Shown: positions 53,952-62,912, numbered from the stretch's first letter. The stretch is DNA of 64,000 bases from Acidipila sp. EB88 (GCF_003858395.1 NZ_QWEV01000005.1:3348001-3412000), one strand, 5' to 3'. Numbers and translations: made by a program. Notes: a model not told the origin generated them from the letters alone.

Positions 53952-54421
53952 CTAAGCTGTAAGCGAAAGCTTCGCCTGATTCAGAATCTGCATGGCAACT
54001 TCTTCACGAGGAGGAAGACCAGCCAAGGGCACTGCACCTACAAGGGTATTCACCATAACTCCGCCCTCACATCGGCCGTTGACGATGACACCAAGGGCAG
54101 ACACCGCAAGCTTCTTCCAGAAGACGATCGGCGTGCCTTTCTCGCCTTTGCGCACCGTGCCTCCAAGCTCCTGCGCCTGCTTGAAGGTCAGCCAGTAGTT
54201 GGAGGCATATGGCGAGCCCCACAGCAGAAGCACGTTGATGCCGCGGTAGGGTGCGCCGGTGCGGTAATTGGACGGGAATGCCGTGCCCTTGCTGTTGCCC
54301 CGCCACGGCTTGGACCATGGAACGACGCCGGCCTTGAGGGAGGCGAGGATGCGGGCGGTGACGGTCTCGTAGATGTTGAGCTTTGGGGTGGAGGGCTTCC
54401 TGCTGGCTGGCTTCTTGATGG
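53952..54421 (-). pseudogene. ardC: Truncated second ardC copy with lost start codon
   Basis: Codons from 54421 match the first ~104 residues of the ArdC protein at 25814-26821 (NIYETVTARILASLKAG, YRGINVLLLWGSPYASN, GTPIVFWKKLA). Similarity ends exactly at 54106, and unrelated residues follow to a stop at 53952. The metallopeptidase domain with HELIHSTGH is missing. The codon equivalent to the intact ATG start is ATC here. Translation could begin only at an upstream in-frame ATG in the leader (54554), adding 44 residues. The product would be just the ssDNA-binding half, if made at all. Confidence 0.85.
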
Positions 54422-54611
54422 GTGAGAACTCGCTTTGGAGTGGATTGGCTCTGTTTGTTCTCAAACACGCCTTGGCCCAGGCCCACGCCTGCGGAGGTAG
54501 CAAGTGCAAGGGGCGGATGCCTTCCCCGAAGGGCAGCCACCGGCTGGTCTGCACAAGCGCAGCGCGGAAGATGAAGGTGCCCCTTGCGCGCGCGAGAGGC
54601 GGAGCCTCTGA
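54106..54611 (-). repeat. Repeat copy C, 506-bp ardC 5' half and leader
   Basis: Same length as copy B (26508-27013), with scattered substitutions and no insertions or deletions. Both ends are sharp: GCAAGCTTCTTCC at one side and GGAGCCTCTGA at the other. It lies between the GH92 gene and an integrase relic, so it may mark an element boundary. Confidence 0.85.
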
Positions 54612-54671
54612 ATCAGCTCGTCAGCTCCTCAGCTGTGTAGAAGCTGTATGTACTCGGTCTCTCCCTCACAA

Positions 54672-54960
54672 ATGCATGTAGCCGCCGCGGAGTTCCGCCG
54701 GGTCGATCGCCACGGCAACGTGGGGAAAGCCCTGGATAAGGATTCGATTGAGGTGATTGTGCATCGGTCGGAGAAGCGGGCTGGGTTGACTGCCAGGCAT
54801 TACGGAGGCCACGGGCTTTGCAACCCAGGCCTACCTGAAAGGCGCGACTGAGCTCGAGATCATGCAGCAGACCGGACATCGCTCGCTCGCCATGGCCCGA
54901 CGCGACATCCGCGAAGGTAAGGAGCTCCGACAGACCGCAGCCGGGAAATTGGGACTTTAG
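54672..54960 (+). pseudogene. Tyrosine integrase C-terminal relic
   Basis: Two frames together recall the end of a phage-type tyrosine recombinase. One gives AEFRRVDRHGNVGKALDKDSIEVIVHR with SEKRAGLT. After a frame change near 54800 the other gives ATGFATQAYLKGATELEIMQQTGHRSLAMARRDI (start and TGHRS motif diagnostic) to a stop at 54960. The catalytic HxLR box is damaged, and the nucleophile Tyr region is not intact. It lies 60 bp from repeat copy C. It is not the other half of the integrase at 59868, whose family is different. Confidence 0.7.
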
Positions 54961-55140
54961 TGAGCCACAACACGGACGCTGCATACTAGATTGTTTTGCG
55001 CCTGTGAGCTCGATACCTCACAAACAGATGGCGGCTAAGTCTGTAAGTAGTTCATTGCAAACGACATTGCCGCTTGTCGTCGACAAACGGTGTTAGGCTC
55101 AAAAGTGCAACAAGCTGCTGCACTTCTGGGCCCGATACCG

Positions 55141-56205
55141 ATGTCTGAGCTCACATCTTCGCCAAACGGCTATGCCGAACTCCTGCAAGAGCTGAAATCT
55201 CGCATTCGCGAGGCGCAGGTCCGCGCCGCATTTGCGGTCAGCAGGGAACTTGTGGTGCTTTACTGGTCGATCGGCACTGAGATTCTGACCCGTCAGAGGG
55301 TCGAAGGCTGGGGCACCAAGGTGATCGAGCGCTTGGCGCACGACCTTCAGAGAGAGTTCCCAGGGGTAGAAGGGTACAGCCCTCGCAGTCTCAAATATAT
55401 GAGGTCGCTGGCGGAGGCATGGCCAGACGCAGCAATAGTGCAACAGGTTGTTGCACTATTGCCCTGGGGGCACCAAACGGTTTTGCTCGACCGGCTGAAA
55501 GAGCCGGTACTGAGAGAGTGGTACCTTCGAGCGGCTATTGAGTATGGCTGGAGCCGAAATGTTTTAGTGCTCCAGATCAAGAGCCGACTGCATGAACGGG
55601 AAGGGAAAGCCCTAACCAACTTTCAGCGAGTTCTGCCTCCAATTGACTCCGACCTTGCACAGCGAATTCTCAAAGACCCCTACAATTTCGACTTCCTCAC
55701 CGTGTCTAAAGAGGCGTACGAGCGAGACATCGAGCGCGGCTTCCTCATGCACCTACGCGATCTACTGCTCGAGCTCGGTCGCGGCTTCGCCTTCGTGGGC
55801 AGTCAGGTTCCCCTCCACGTTGCGGATGAAACGTTCTATCTGGATTTGCTCTTCTACCATATCCGCCTCCACCGTTTCGTCGTCATTGAGCTGAAGACAG
55901 GAAAGTTTCAGCCGGAATGGGCGGGCAAGCTGGCTTTCTACCTGGCCGCGGTCAACGGTACGATGCGAACCTCTGCTGAGGCTCCGAGTATCGGCATACT
56001 GCTTTGCGAGAGTAGGACTGGCCCGGTTGTGGAGTTTGCTCTCGAAAACATCAACCAGCCGATCGGCGTTAGCACTTATCAGATCACACGTGATTTGCCG
56101 GCTACTGTCAGTTCGGAGCTGCCGAGCGTCGAGGATCTGCAACAAGTGGTGATCAAACTTCGATTGGAAAATGGCAAAGAACAGGAGCCTTCAGATGAGC
56201 TTTAG
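55141..56205 (+). CDS. YhcG/DUF1016-type PD-(D/E)XK nuclease
   Basis: About 354 residues from ATG 55141; a GTG at 55090 would add 17. An N-terminal helical DUF1016 domain (YAELLQELKSRIREAQVRAAFAVSRELVVLYWSIG, first part) with SPRSLKYMRSLAEAWPD is followed by a C-terminal nuclease-fold domain. That domain has FAFVGSQVPLHVADETFYLDLLFYH, then RFVVIELKTGKFQPEWAGKL, which carries the E-L-K triad. YhcG-type proteins are predicted Holliday-junction or RM-associated nucleases often found alone in defence or mobile regions. No methyltransferase partner is adjacent. Confidence 0.9.
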   Translation: MSELTSSPNGYAELLQELKSRIREAQVRAAFAVSRELVVLYWSIGTEILTRQRVEGWGTKVIERLAHDLQREFPGVEGYSPRSLKYMRSLAEAWPDAAIVQQVVALLPWGHQTVLLDRLKEPVLREWYLRAAIEYGWSRNVLVLQIKSRLHEREGKALTNFQRVLPPIDSDLAQRILKDPYNFDFLTVSKEAYERDIERGFLMHLRDLLLELGRGFAFVGSQVPLHVADETFYLDLLFYHIRLHRFVVIELKTGKFQPEWAGKLAFYLAAVNGTMRTSAEAPSIGILLCESRTGPVVEFALENINQPIGVSTYQITRDLPATVSSELPSVEDLQQVVIKLRLENGKEQEPSDEL

Positions 56206-56545
56206 GGGCAGCCCGCAGGACGCGGGTATTCAAGCCAGAGCGAATCTGGCGACAGTCCATTGCCAATTGAAAGCCTGACCTCACCTATAAGCGCCCCGCG
56301 TATAGGGCAGACCTTCCGGAGTGAAAGCGGAATGATCGCCACACCTGTAAGCGAATCGCTACCAGGTGCGTTGGTGCCAATGGCTCTGCCTCGAAACAAA
56401 ACAGGTTTGCCATGACTTTGTACATCTTTCCCTGCTGCTTTCGAGCAGCACGTGACGAAAGTCAGCATTGAGGTGTCTTTCGCGTCAATGTTGTTGCGGA
56501 TCGCCTCGCCTCCTCCGGTCGCCCTTTGCTAACGTTCACAACAGC
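56206..56545 (+). other. Intergenic, no supported gene
   Basis: About 340 bp, including an in-frame but unlikely 26-residue Cys/Arg-rich extension of the next gene (from 56468). Nothing else is seen. Confidence 0.3.
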
Positions 56546-59500
56546 ATGCTTGCATCATTCGCACTACTTCTCGGGCTGATCACCCTGCAGTCCTCAGCCA
56601 GCCCATCCGCCACTTCGTATACACAAGAGCCTTTCGTTGTGCGTCACGCCACTACCGTCATCGACATGAGGCCCGACGGCACTGGAGAACAGACTGAAAC
56701 GATGGTCATCTCCGTGCAATCGGAATCGGCCGTCAAGCAGTTCAGCGTGGTGAGCACGCTCTATGCCAAGCAGTCGCAGCACGCTGATTTTGTGTACGTG
56801 CGCGTTCGGCACCCCGACGGAACCACCGTCATCACACCGCTTGGTGATGTGCAGGATCAGGCTGCGCCCGTCACACAGCAGGCACCGTTCTATAGCGACG
56901 TCATGATTAAGCAACTGCCAGTCAAAGGACTGCGCACTGGCGACACGCTGGAGTGGCAGACTCAGACCACGCGCACTGCTGCGGAAGCTCCTGGTCAGTT
57001 CTGGGGCGCGGAAAGTTTCCCTCAGGGCATTGTTGTTGAGGACGAGACCATCGAACTGCGCGTGCCGACAGGGATGAAGCTCACCGTAAGGACAAAGCCG
57101 GAGTCGAATGCTCAGTTCTCACAGAGCGACGCCGATGGGCGTCACACCTACCACTGGAGTTGGAAGCAGCTTGACCCCACTGTCGGAGCGGCCGCCGAGG
57201 TACTCAAGAAGGCCAGGGATGCCAAACCCCTGACCCCAACCCAGGAGCAGGACGCGGCCGATGGCGCGCTACCGGATATTGCGTGGACGACCTTCGCCAG
57301 CTGGGAAGCCGTGGGCGCGTGGTACCGCGGCCTTGAGGGTGACCGGATGAAACCGGATGAGGCAGTACGCGCCAAAGTAGCTGAAATCACTGCAGGCAAG
57401 ACCACACAGGAGGACAAAGTCCGCGCGGTATACGCCTGGGTTTCGGGCCAGATCCGCTACGTAGGCGTGGGGCTGGGCGTCGGCCGGTATCAGCCCCATA
57501 CGGCCGCGACGGTGCTGGAGAATCAGTATGGCGATTGCAAGGACAAGCACACTTTGCTGGCCTCGATGTTGCTCGCGCTGGGTTTGCAGCCAGACGCTGT
57601 GCTGGCCGGCCCTGGCATCCGCTTCGACCAGGACGTACCTTCGCCTGCCAGCTTCAACCATCTGATCACGCGCGTTTCAGTCGATGGCAAGGAAGCCTGG
57701 CTGGACTCCACGAGCGAGGTTGCCGACTATCGCGTGCTGCTTGCCATGGTGCGCGACAAAGATGTACTGGTCGTGCCGGCGAGCGGAACAGCAGGCATCC
57801 GGCACACGCCTGCGGACCTACCATTCAAGCCAAGCTCGACCTTCGTGGCTACAGGGGCGCTCGATAGCGCACAGGCCAGCGACTCAACGATTACGATCAC
57901 GCACCATGATGATATGGAAATATTGCTGCGGGCTGCACTCCGTCAGGCTTCACCGGCGCAGTATGAAGAACTCGTGCAGGGCATGATGGGGAACTACGGC
58001 TTCGGCGGAAAGGTGAGCGAGGTCGAGATCGAGCATGTGGGTGATCCAGCGTTGCCGCTGTTGATCCGCTTCCACTACCACCGCGATCGAGAGAAGGACT
58101 GGGGCGAGGATCGTGTGACGGCACTGTTCGGGCCGAGCTTGTTGCCCTTCGTCGACAAGAAGGATCTGCCGCATGTCGCATTGCAGCTGGGTCCCGCCCG
58201 CGCCGACACATCTACGCTGGAGATGAAGCTGCCAGCGGGCTGGAACATGGAGTTGCCGGAACCAATACATCTGCATAGCAGCTTCGCGGACTGTGACGTG
58301 ACCTACCGAGCGTCGGGTGGATCACTCCTGGCGGAACGACGGTTCACAGTACTGCAGGCGAAGATCCCAGTCACCAATCTGCAATCCTATGCGGACTGGT
58401 ATGAGAGCTGCGGCGCCGGGAGCGTGCCGTATCTGCAATTGGTGCGAGCATCCGCTTCAGGCCACGGGGCCTCCAGCACGTCGCAGTACGAAGCGAAGCG
58501 CCTCATCACCGAGGCCAACAGCTCCATACGGGAGGGTAGGTACGACCAAGCGGATGCGTACCTTAAACAGGCCCAGACCCTGGATAGTAGTGCGAGCGAC
58601 CTGTGGGGAGACCTGGGTGCTGTCGCAATGCATCGCGGCAATCAAAAGGAGGCGATGCAGCTTTACGCAAAAGAACTGGAGCTGCACCCCCAGGCAGACT
58701 TCGCGTACCGCAATCTCGCCAGACTGCAGGGCCTTGCTGGCGATGATGCAGCAGCCCTCGAGACGCTTACGCGGTGGCAGAAGCGCTCGCCAACCAATCC
58801 GCAGCCCGCGATTCAGGCTATGCAGCTGCTCTTGAGCCGGCAGAACGATGCAGAGGCGCTCAAGCAGGCAAAAGCTTTTGGGGCATTGTTGAGTGACGAG
58901 GCTCGTGGGGATGAACGTTTTCGTTTGATTTTGGGGGAGGTCGACCTGCGTGGAGGGGAAAGTGATGCCGGTGCATCGCTACTCGCCGCGATCGCAAGCG
59001 GCTCCCTAACCCCGTCTCTACGCAACGACGCCAGCTACGAGCTTGCCAAGGCCGGGCAAGATCTCCCGCTCGCTGAGAAAGCGGAGCGCGCCATGCTGGA
59101 GCAATTAGCGGCAGAGTCGCGTGGATGGACAGGCGGCGAATCACAGGCCACGCTGCGCCAAAACAGCGCACTGATGACAGCCGGTTGGGACACTCTGGGC
59201 TGGATCCTCTTCAAAGAAGGCAAGAACACTGAGGCCGAAGCGTGGATTCGTCCAGCCTTTGCGATACGCCAAAGTGCGGAAGTCGGCGAACACCTGGGCG
59301 ATATCATGATGGCCCAGAACAAACCCGCAGACGCCGCGTCTGCTTACGCGGAGGCTCTTGCCACTCTGCCGCCGGCTGATCCTGCCGGCCTCAAGGCGGC
59401 TTCCCCGCGCTCGGTAGCATTGCGCACCAAGCTGCAGCAAGCCAGCACAGCTGCAAAGATCACGAAGACGCCTGACGCGCATGATGCTCTCGTTGCTATG

Positions 59501-59740
59501 CGCACCTTCAGCATCGGCGAAGCACGTGGCTTAACGGGGGCCGCGGAGTTTCAGGTCTTGCTCTCCTCGAGTGGCATCGTCACAGCCTCACCTGTGGGCG
59601 TGGCAAGCGACACAATGAAGGAGCGAATCACAGCAGCGAAGTGGACGGAGCGCTTTCCTGCAGGGTTGGAGGCACGATTCGCAACCAAAGCTACGCTCAA
59701 ATGCGACGGCAGTGTGTGCGAAGTGGTGCTCGAACCTTGA
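56546..59740 (+). CDS. DUF3857/transglutaminase protein with TPR repeats
   Basis: A ~1064-residue exported protein from ATG 56546 with a signal peptide (ASFALLLGLITLQSSAS). The DUF3857 domain (~25-270) shows SVQSESAVKQFSVVSTLYAKQSQHADFVYVRVRHPDG (beginning) and LRTGDTLEWQT. A transglutaminase-like core follows, with the catalytic cysteine in YGDCKDKHTLLASMLLALGL (about residue 331) and a His in SFNHLITRV. Then comes a DUF3858-like region, and from ~650 several TPR repeats (YDQADAYLKQAQTLDSSASDLWGDLGAVAMHRG; opening residues sufficient). A C-terminal beta domain ends in CDGSVCEVVLEP. Family members are periplasmic and common in Acidobacteria and Bacteroidetes; the substrate is unknown. Confidence 0.88.
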   Translation: MLASFALLLGLITLQSSASPSATSYTQEPFVVRHATTVIDMRPDGTGEQTETMVISVQSESAVKQFSVVSTLYAKQSQHADFVYVRVRHPDGTTVITPLGDVQDQAAPVTQQAPFYSDVMIKQLPVKGLRTGDTLEWQTQTTRTAAEAPGQFWGAESFPQGIVVEDETIELRVPTGMKLTVRTKPESNAQFSQSDADGRHTYHWSWKQLDPTVGAAAEVLKKARDAKPLTPTQEQDAADGALPDIAWTTFASWEAVGAWYRGLEGDRMKPDEAVRAKVAEITAGKTTQEDKVRAVYAWVSGQIRYVGVGLGVGRYQPHTAATVLENQYGDCKDKHTLLASMLLALGLQPDAVLAGPGIRFDQDVPSPASFNHLITRVSVDGKEAWLDSTSEVADYRVLLAMVRDKDVLVVPASGTAGIRHTPADLPFKPSSTFVATGALDSAQASDSTITITHHDDMEILLRAALRQASPAQYEELVQGMMGNYGFGGKVSEVEIEHVGDPALPLLIRFHYHRDREKDWGEDRVTALFGPSLLPFVDKKDLPHVALQLGPARADTSTLEMKLPAGWNMELPEPIHLHSSFADCDVTYRASGGSLLAERRFTVLQAKIPVTNLQSYADWYESCGAGSVPYLQLVRASASGHGASSTSQYEAKRLITEANSSIREGRYDQADAYLKQAQTLDSSASDLWGDLGAVAMHRGNQKEAMQLYAKELELHPQADFAYRNLARLQGLAGDDAAALETLTRWQKRSPTNPQPAIQAMQLLLSRQNDAEALKQAKAFGALLSDEARGDERFRLILGEVDLRGGESDAGASLLAAIASGSLTPSLRNDASYELAKAGQDLPLAEKAERAMLEQLAAESRGWTGGESQATLRQNSALMTAGWDTLGWILFKEGKNTEAEAWIRPAFAIRQSAEVGEHLGDIMMAQNKPADAASAYAEALATLPPADPAGLKAASPRSVALRTKLQQASTAAKITKTPDAHDALVAMRTFSIGEARGLTGAAEFQVLLSSSGIVTASPVGVASDTMKERITAAKWTERFPAGLEARFATKATLKCDGSVCEVVLEP

Positions 59741-59867
59741 TTCGGGCGTGGCGTCCATCAACCCGCGCGTTGTTTAGCAAGATTACAAAAAGAGCCAAGA
59801 AGATGCTCCAACACGCAGGAGTTGCCGGCACAAACAACAGCCGAACCCGGTAGCCCAGCATCATCCT

Positions 59868-60467
59868 CTAAGAATCGCTGATTTGCTGTTCGCATGATTC
59901 GTCAAGAGCGAACCGTCGAAGGATCCCAGCATCTGGCGCCTGCGAACTGAGGAAACATAATGGTTGCGTCGTGGCAGGAGACTTCTGGATGTAGTAGTCC
60001 CCGACCCGCATGCCGGTCGCCGCTCCGACGCGGGCGAAGGTGTAGCCCATGAGCGCGATGAGAGCTCGGTCGCGCAGACCGAGCAGGGAAGTGGTGTCGA
60101 TGCCGGCGAGCAGCTCCTGAAACTCCTCGGCCGAGAGCACGTAGGTCTTGCCTTTGCGGACGCTGTGCTTCGGACCCCGAACGGCATGGGCGGGGTTGCT
60201 CTCCATGATGTGGCCCGTGACTAGCCAATCGAACAAGATGCGGATCGCGGCTAGGTGCTGCTTGATGGTGGGCTTGGCGTGCGTGCGGCCGAGCTGCTCG
60301 ACATACGCCGCGACGTGCATTGGCGTGGCCCGGGCAAGATCACCCAAACCTCGTTCCGCGCACCAGACTGCGAAGCTCTCGACGGCCTTGAAGTAGGCGC
60401 GGCGCGTATGCGAATTGCGGATGTTGACGGTGAAGAACTCCCAGAAGCGTCGACCTCCCTCAGGCAT
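59868..60467 (-). pseudogene. Tyrosine recombinase, truncated in the catalytic domain
   Basis: From ATG 60467 the frame gives a complete core-binding domain (SHTRRAYFKAVESFAVWCAERG, HVAAYVEQLGRTHAKPTIKQHLAAIRILFDWL, partly shown). The catalytic domain starts with LGLRDRALIALMGYTFARVGAA, where the first catalytic Arg is visible. Similarity ends after ATGMRVGDYYIQK near 59985. The rest to the stop at 59868 is unrelated, and the HxxR and Tyr boxes are missing. It is of the element-borne XerC/XerD-like kind. The truncation fits an element boundary or later deletion close to the DUF3857 gene. Confidence 0.8.
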
Positions 60468-60543
60468 GGCTTGGAAGGGTGCGGGAGACGCACGGAAGCA
60501 GGTATCAGCGCTGGGTAAGAGCCGTTGTATATCTCGATTATGA

Positions 60544-61352
60544 TCATGCCGATGCCTGCTTATCGAGCAAGATGGTTGGAGGAGCTGTACAGATCACGTC
60601 GATCACGTGGTTCAAGCAAGCGATCTCGAAGTGCATCAGAGGAGCCGGATGGCCTGCTGAAGCGTAGGTTGTGCGTTCGGTAAAGTCGAGGAGATGCGAT
60701 TGAGAGAAGACGCGGAAGAGCTTGCCTGTGAACGCTTCCGGAGGTTCCGGATATTTGCCGTACGACTCGTTGATAACCGTGTAGGAAATCAGATGATTGC
60801 GATCAAAGACCACTTGGAAGACTCGGCAGCTCTTGTCCTCCTGGATGGGACGCGCGGCGATTCTCAAGAAGCCGAGCGGATCATTTACATCAGCCGATGC
60901 GATGGGAGCTTGAAGCTTGGCTTCGACAATGGTCAGGCCGAGGGTCAGTTCCTCAAGCTCCCGAACCTCTGTGGCGAACAAGTAGGCGCAGTCGTCTATG
61001 AGGCGCGCACCCTCCCGCCAGGGAATTTCAACGGTCTTGATCTCGTTCGAGGTGATGAAGTCTTCTCCTTTGCGAGCACGCCGACATACATATGATCACG
61101 TCCTTCATCGCACGTAGCCGGCAAGAGGAAGTGGGGCTGATACCCGTGATTGGATTGGCCATACCGGAAGACGCCACCACTGACTCGCACGACACTTTTC
61201 CGGCTTGTGTACGGGAGGGCCCAGCCCCAACGGCCCCGCTGTAGTTTACAAGTTCCCCAGAGGTCGCGTTTCGGCAAGAACGAGTCCTCTGGCCTGACTG
61301 GACGTTTGTGTGTTCTCAGTTGAAAGGTCCGTTGCAGGAGTAACAAAACCAC
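60544..61352 (-). pseudogene. Unknown protein gene split by one frameshift
   Basis: A frame from GTG 61352 reads WGTCKLQRGRWGWALPYTS, VSGGVFRYGQSNHGYQPHFLLPA and CDEGRDHMYVG, then turns unnatural. A one-base change near 61080 joins it to a second frame starting RARKGEDFITSNEIKTVEIPWREGA. This continues through VFQVVFDRNHLISYTVINESYGKYPEPPEAFTGK (opening part) to the stop at 60544. The joined protein would have ~268 residues. The second frame alone has no good start before TTG 60981. No family is recognised. Either a true pseudogene or a sequence error. Confidence 0.6.
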
Positions 61353-61400
61353 ATCACGGTCGAAACGAACCTAAATAAGCCTGACAGATCTCATGAGAGG

Positions 61401-61649
61401 ATGATGGGCATGACGACCGTGATGTTAACGGGCCACGCTGAATGGCAAGGCGAGAGGTTCGATTTCAAACTCGGAGAGTGGGCTGGGGGCATCGGCTTGA
61501 TGATGCGGCGCTCAGGTTATGGCAGCACGCAAGAGATTGGTGCAGGCATATGGCCATCCATTGAAAAGGCGCAAGACATCGCCGATCAAACTGTAAAACG
61601 CCTATTGAGCCCTGAGTGCGCTATTAGCTGGATGCAACTCTCAAGCTGA
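61401..61649 (+). CDS. Small protein of unknown function
   Basis: An 82-residue soluble protein from ATG 61401 with GAGAGG upstream. Natural composition: MLTGHAEWQGERFDFKLGEWAGG, GYGSTQEIGAGIWPSIEKAQDIADQTVKRLL (partly shown). It looks like a small alpha+beta domain with a two-stranded sheet and a helix. No family is recognised. It is convergent with the small-gene operon at 61670-62635. Confidence 0.55.
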   Translation: MMGMTTVMLTGHAEWQGERFDFKLGEWAGGIGLMMRRSGYGSTQEIGAGIWPSIEKAQDIADQTVKRLLSPECAISWMQLSS

Positions 61650-61669
61650 AGCGGGGTGAAACGGTGGTT

Positions 61670-61810
61670 TCAGTGAGTACAAGCAAGTCGCCAAGCCTCG
61701 TACCATGCAGCGTTGTTGCGTGTGACAAGAATGTCCGGCAAGCCAAGCCAGTCCTGTGCCGCATCAAGCACCCGCGCAACGCCTTGGCCAGGCTGCGGAT
61801 GTGCAAACAC
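61670..61810 (-). CDS. Possible short protein at the operon end
   Basis: A 46-codon frame from GTG 61810 reads naturally (PGQGVARVLDAAQDWLGLPDILVTRNNAAWYEAW), and the same frame stays open upstream into the end of the preceding gene. No ribosome-binding site is obvious. It may be a small gene or the tail of a broken one. Confidence 0.3.
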   Translation of the reverse strand: MFAHPQPGQGVARVLDAAQDWLGLPDILVTRNNAAWYEAWRLACTH

Positions 61811-61839
61811 ACTTGGGTATTGGCCCAGGTGCTGGACTG

Positions 61840-62019
61840 TTAGAAGTCGATCTCTTCGTCTGCATTTTCCAATTCGATGTCATGCTTCGCAGCGTTCCAC
61901 CCACGCCTCCAGGCGTCGGGTCTCTCGTCTGCGAATGGCACCCCTGAGAGATGGTCTTCCACCCCGATTTCGTAGTCTGCGCACTCTTCGTCTTTGAGGC
62001 AAAGATCGTCTGCATCCAT
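61840..62019 (-). CDS. Rmf/CrpP-like small acidic protein
   Basis: A 59-residue protein from ATG 62019, preceded by AGAAGGAGA, an excellent ribosome-binding site. It is strongly acidic. The centre GVEDHLSGVPFADE and the following RPDAWRRGWNAAK (33-45) fit the W-x-x-G-W-x-x-A pattern of ribosome modulation factor-like and CrpP-like small proteins. Such proteins bind ribosomes or act as small modifying factors; activity here is unknown. It follows the 112-residue gene by 24 bp and is probably co-transcribed with it. Confidence 0.6.
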   Translation of the reverse strand: MDADDLCLKDEECADYEIGVEDHLSGVPFADERPDAWRRGWNAAKHDIELENADEEIDF

Positions 62020-62043
62020 GGGTCGTCTCCTTCTGCTGTGGGT

Positions 62044-62382
62044 TCAGTGCTGGGGTAGCTTGTCTACGATCACCCTGGCTAAGCGGGTGCTCTCTGAGAT
62101 TGTGGCGAGAACCCTGGGGCTGTTTGCTCCGGTTTCAGCCTCGGGTACCCTGGCGAGCTTGATAGCTGCCAGAAAGCCTGCGATGAGCAGTGTAGTGTCC
62201 GTGAGGTTGCGCTCTGGCGGGTAGTAGATCGTCCCATAGCCCGAGTGCAGCACAAGAACCGAAGGCTCGTAGCTGCCAGCATGAAGGCAGTACGGGCACA
62301 GGGCATGCCTGGGCTGAGCAGGAAGAACCGGCTGCTCCCCGTTGGCCGCCGCGACGAACACGAGCTGGCGGCATTCTGGCAC
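62044..62382 (-). CDS. Small protein of unknown function
   Basis: A 112-residue protein, second of three or four small genes on this strand (28 bp after the zinc-ribbon gene, 24 bp before the Rmf-like gene). It has one Cys-rich bit (HALCPYCLHAGSYEP) that could bind metal, followed by LHSGYGTIYYPPERNLTDTTLLIAGFLAAIKLARV (opening part shown), which reads like a substrate-binding and helix segment. No family is recognised. Confidence 0.55.
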   Translation of the reverse strand: MPECRQLVFVAAANGEQPVLPAQPRHALCPYCLHAGSYEPSVLVLHSGYGTIYYPPERNLTDTTLLIAGFLAAIKLARVPEAETGANSPRVLATISESTRLARVIVDKLPQH

Positions 62383-62410
62383 CCCGCATGCCAGTGGCTT
62401 CTGGCCCCTC

Positions 62411-62617
62411 TCACCGCTTGCCGCCCTGAATCAGCCCGAAGGAGAGGCGTCCCTCGTAAAGCTCAGTGGGTCGGTACTGCCGATGCTCGTTGCAAATGGG
62501 GCAGCGGACGGCGATTGGGTTGTCAGGGATCGAACGCTCGCCCGTCGGTATGGCCTTTTGGCAGCCTTTGCAGGTCACAACGATGGCGAGACGTACCGCA
62601 GCTCCGTGGAAGCTCAT
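62411..62617 (-). CDS. Small zinc-ribbon-like protein
   Basis: A 68-residue protein from ATG 62617 (a start at 62635 would add six residues). It has two metal-binding knuckles, VTCKGCQKAI and VRCPICNEHRQY, with a Pro/Asn-rich spacer typical of a zinc ribbon. The C-terminus PTELYEGRLSFGLIQGGKR is basic. Zinc-ribbon small proteins often bind nucleic acid or another protein. It heads the small-gene operon on the - strand. Confidence 0.6.
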   Translation of the reverse strand: MSFHGAAVRLAIVVTCKGCQKAIPTGERSIPDNPIAVRCPICNEHRQYRPTELYEGRLSFGLIQGGKR

Positions 62618-62750
62618 GGCTGGAGTGTACCGCAAAGGCGAAGAGATGGCGAAGATCGAAGTTGTCCGTTGGGCGAGAGGTACCTGCTGAACGCGACTTC
62701 AGCGAAGGCACCGCAACGAGCGCATCCGAAGATCGTAAAGAGGAGCCGTG

Positions 62751-62912
62751 ATGAAAGAGCCTTTCACCAAAGTGCGCGCCTGCCGCTTCGTTCTCCTTTG
62801 CTTTCTCGGCATGTTCATCGTCTACGTTGCTTTCGAGGGCATGATGAAAGTCCGGGCGAGTGGTGGCCTTCTGGAGCCGTCCGGATCGAGCTCTGTTTTC
62901 CATGCGAAGTGA
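62751..62912 (+). CDS. Small single-helix membrane protein
   Basis: A 53-residue protein starting at ATG 62751 with GAGGAG six bases upstream. After a basic start (KEPFTKVRACR) comes one transmembrane helix (FVLLCFLGMFIVYVAFEGM) and a short polar tail. It has no known family. The good ribosome-binding site and membrane pattern suggest it is real. Confidence 0.5.
   Translation: MKEPFTKVRACRFVLLCFLGMFIVYVAFEGMMKVRASGGLLEPSGSSSVFHAK

Noticed and set aside
54672-60467. The two integrase pieces as halves of one gene
   Set aside because: They are on opposite strands, from different families, and their residues would not add up to one complete recombinase.
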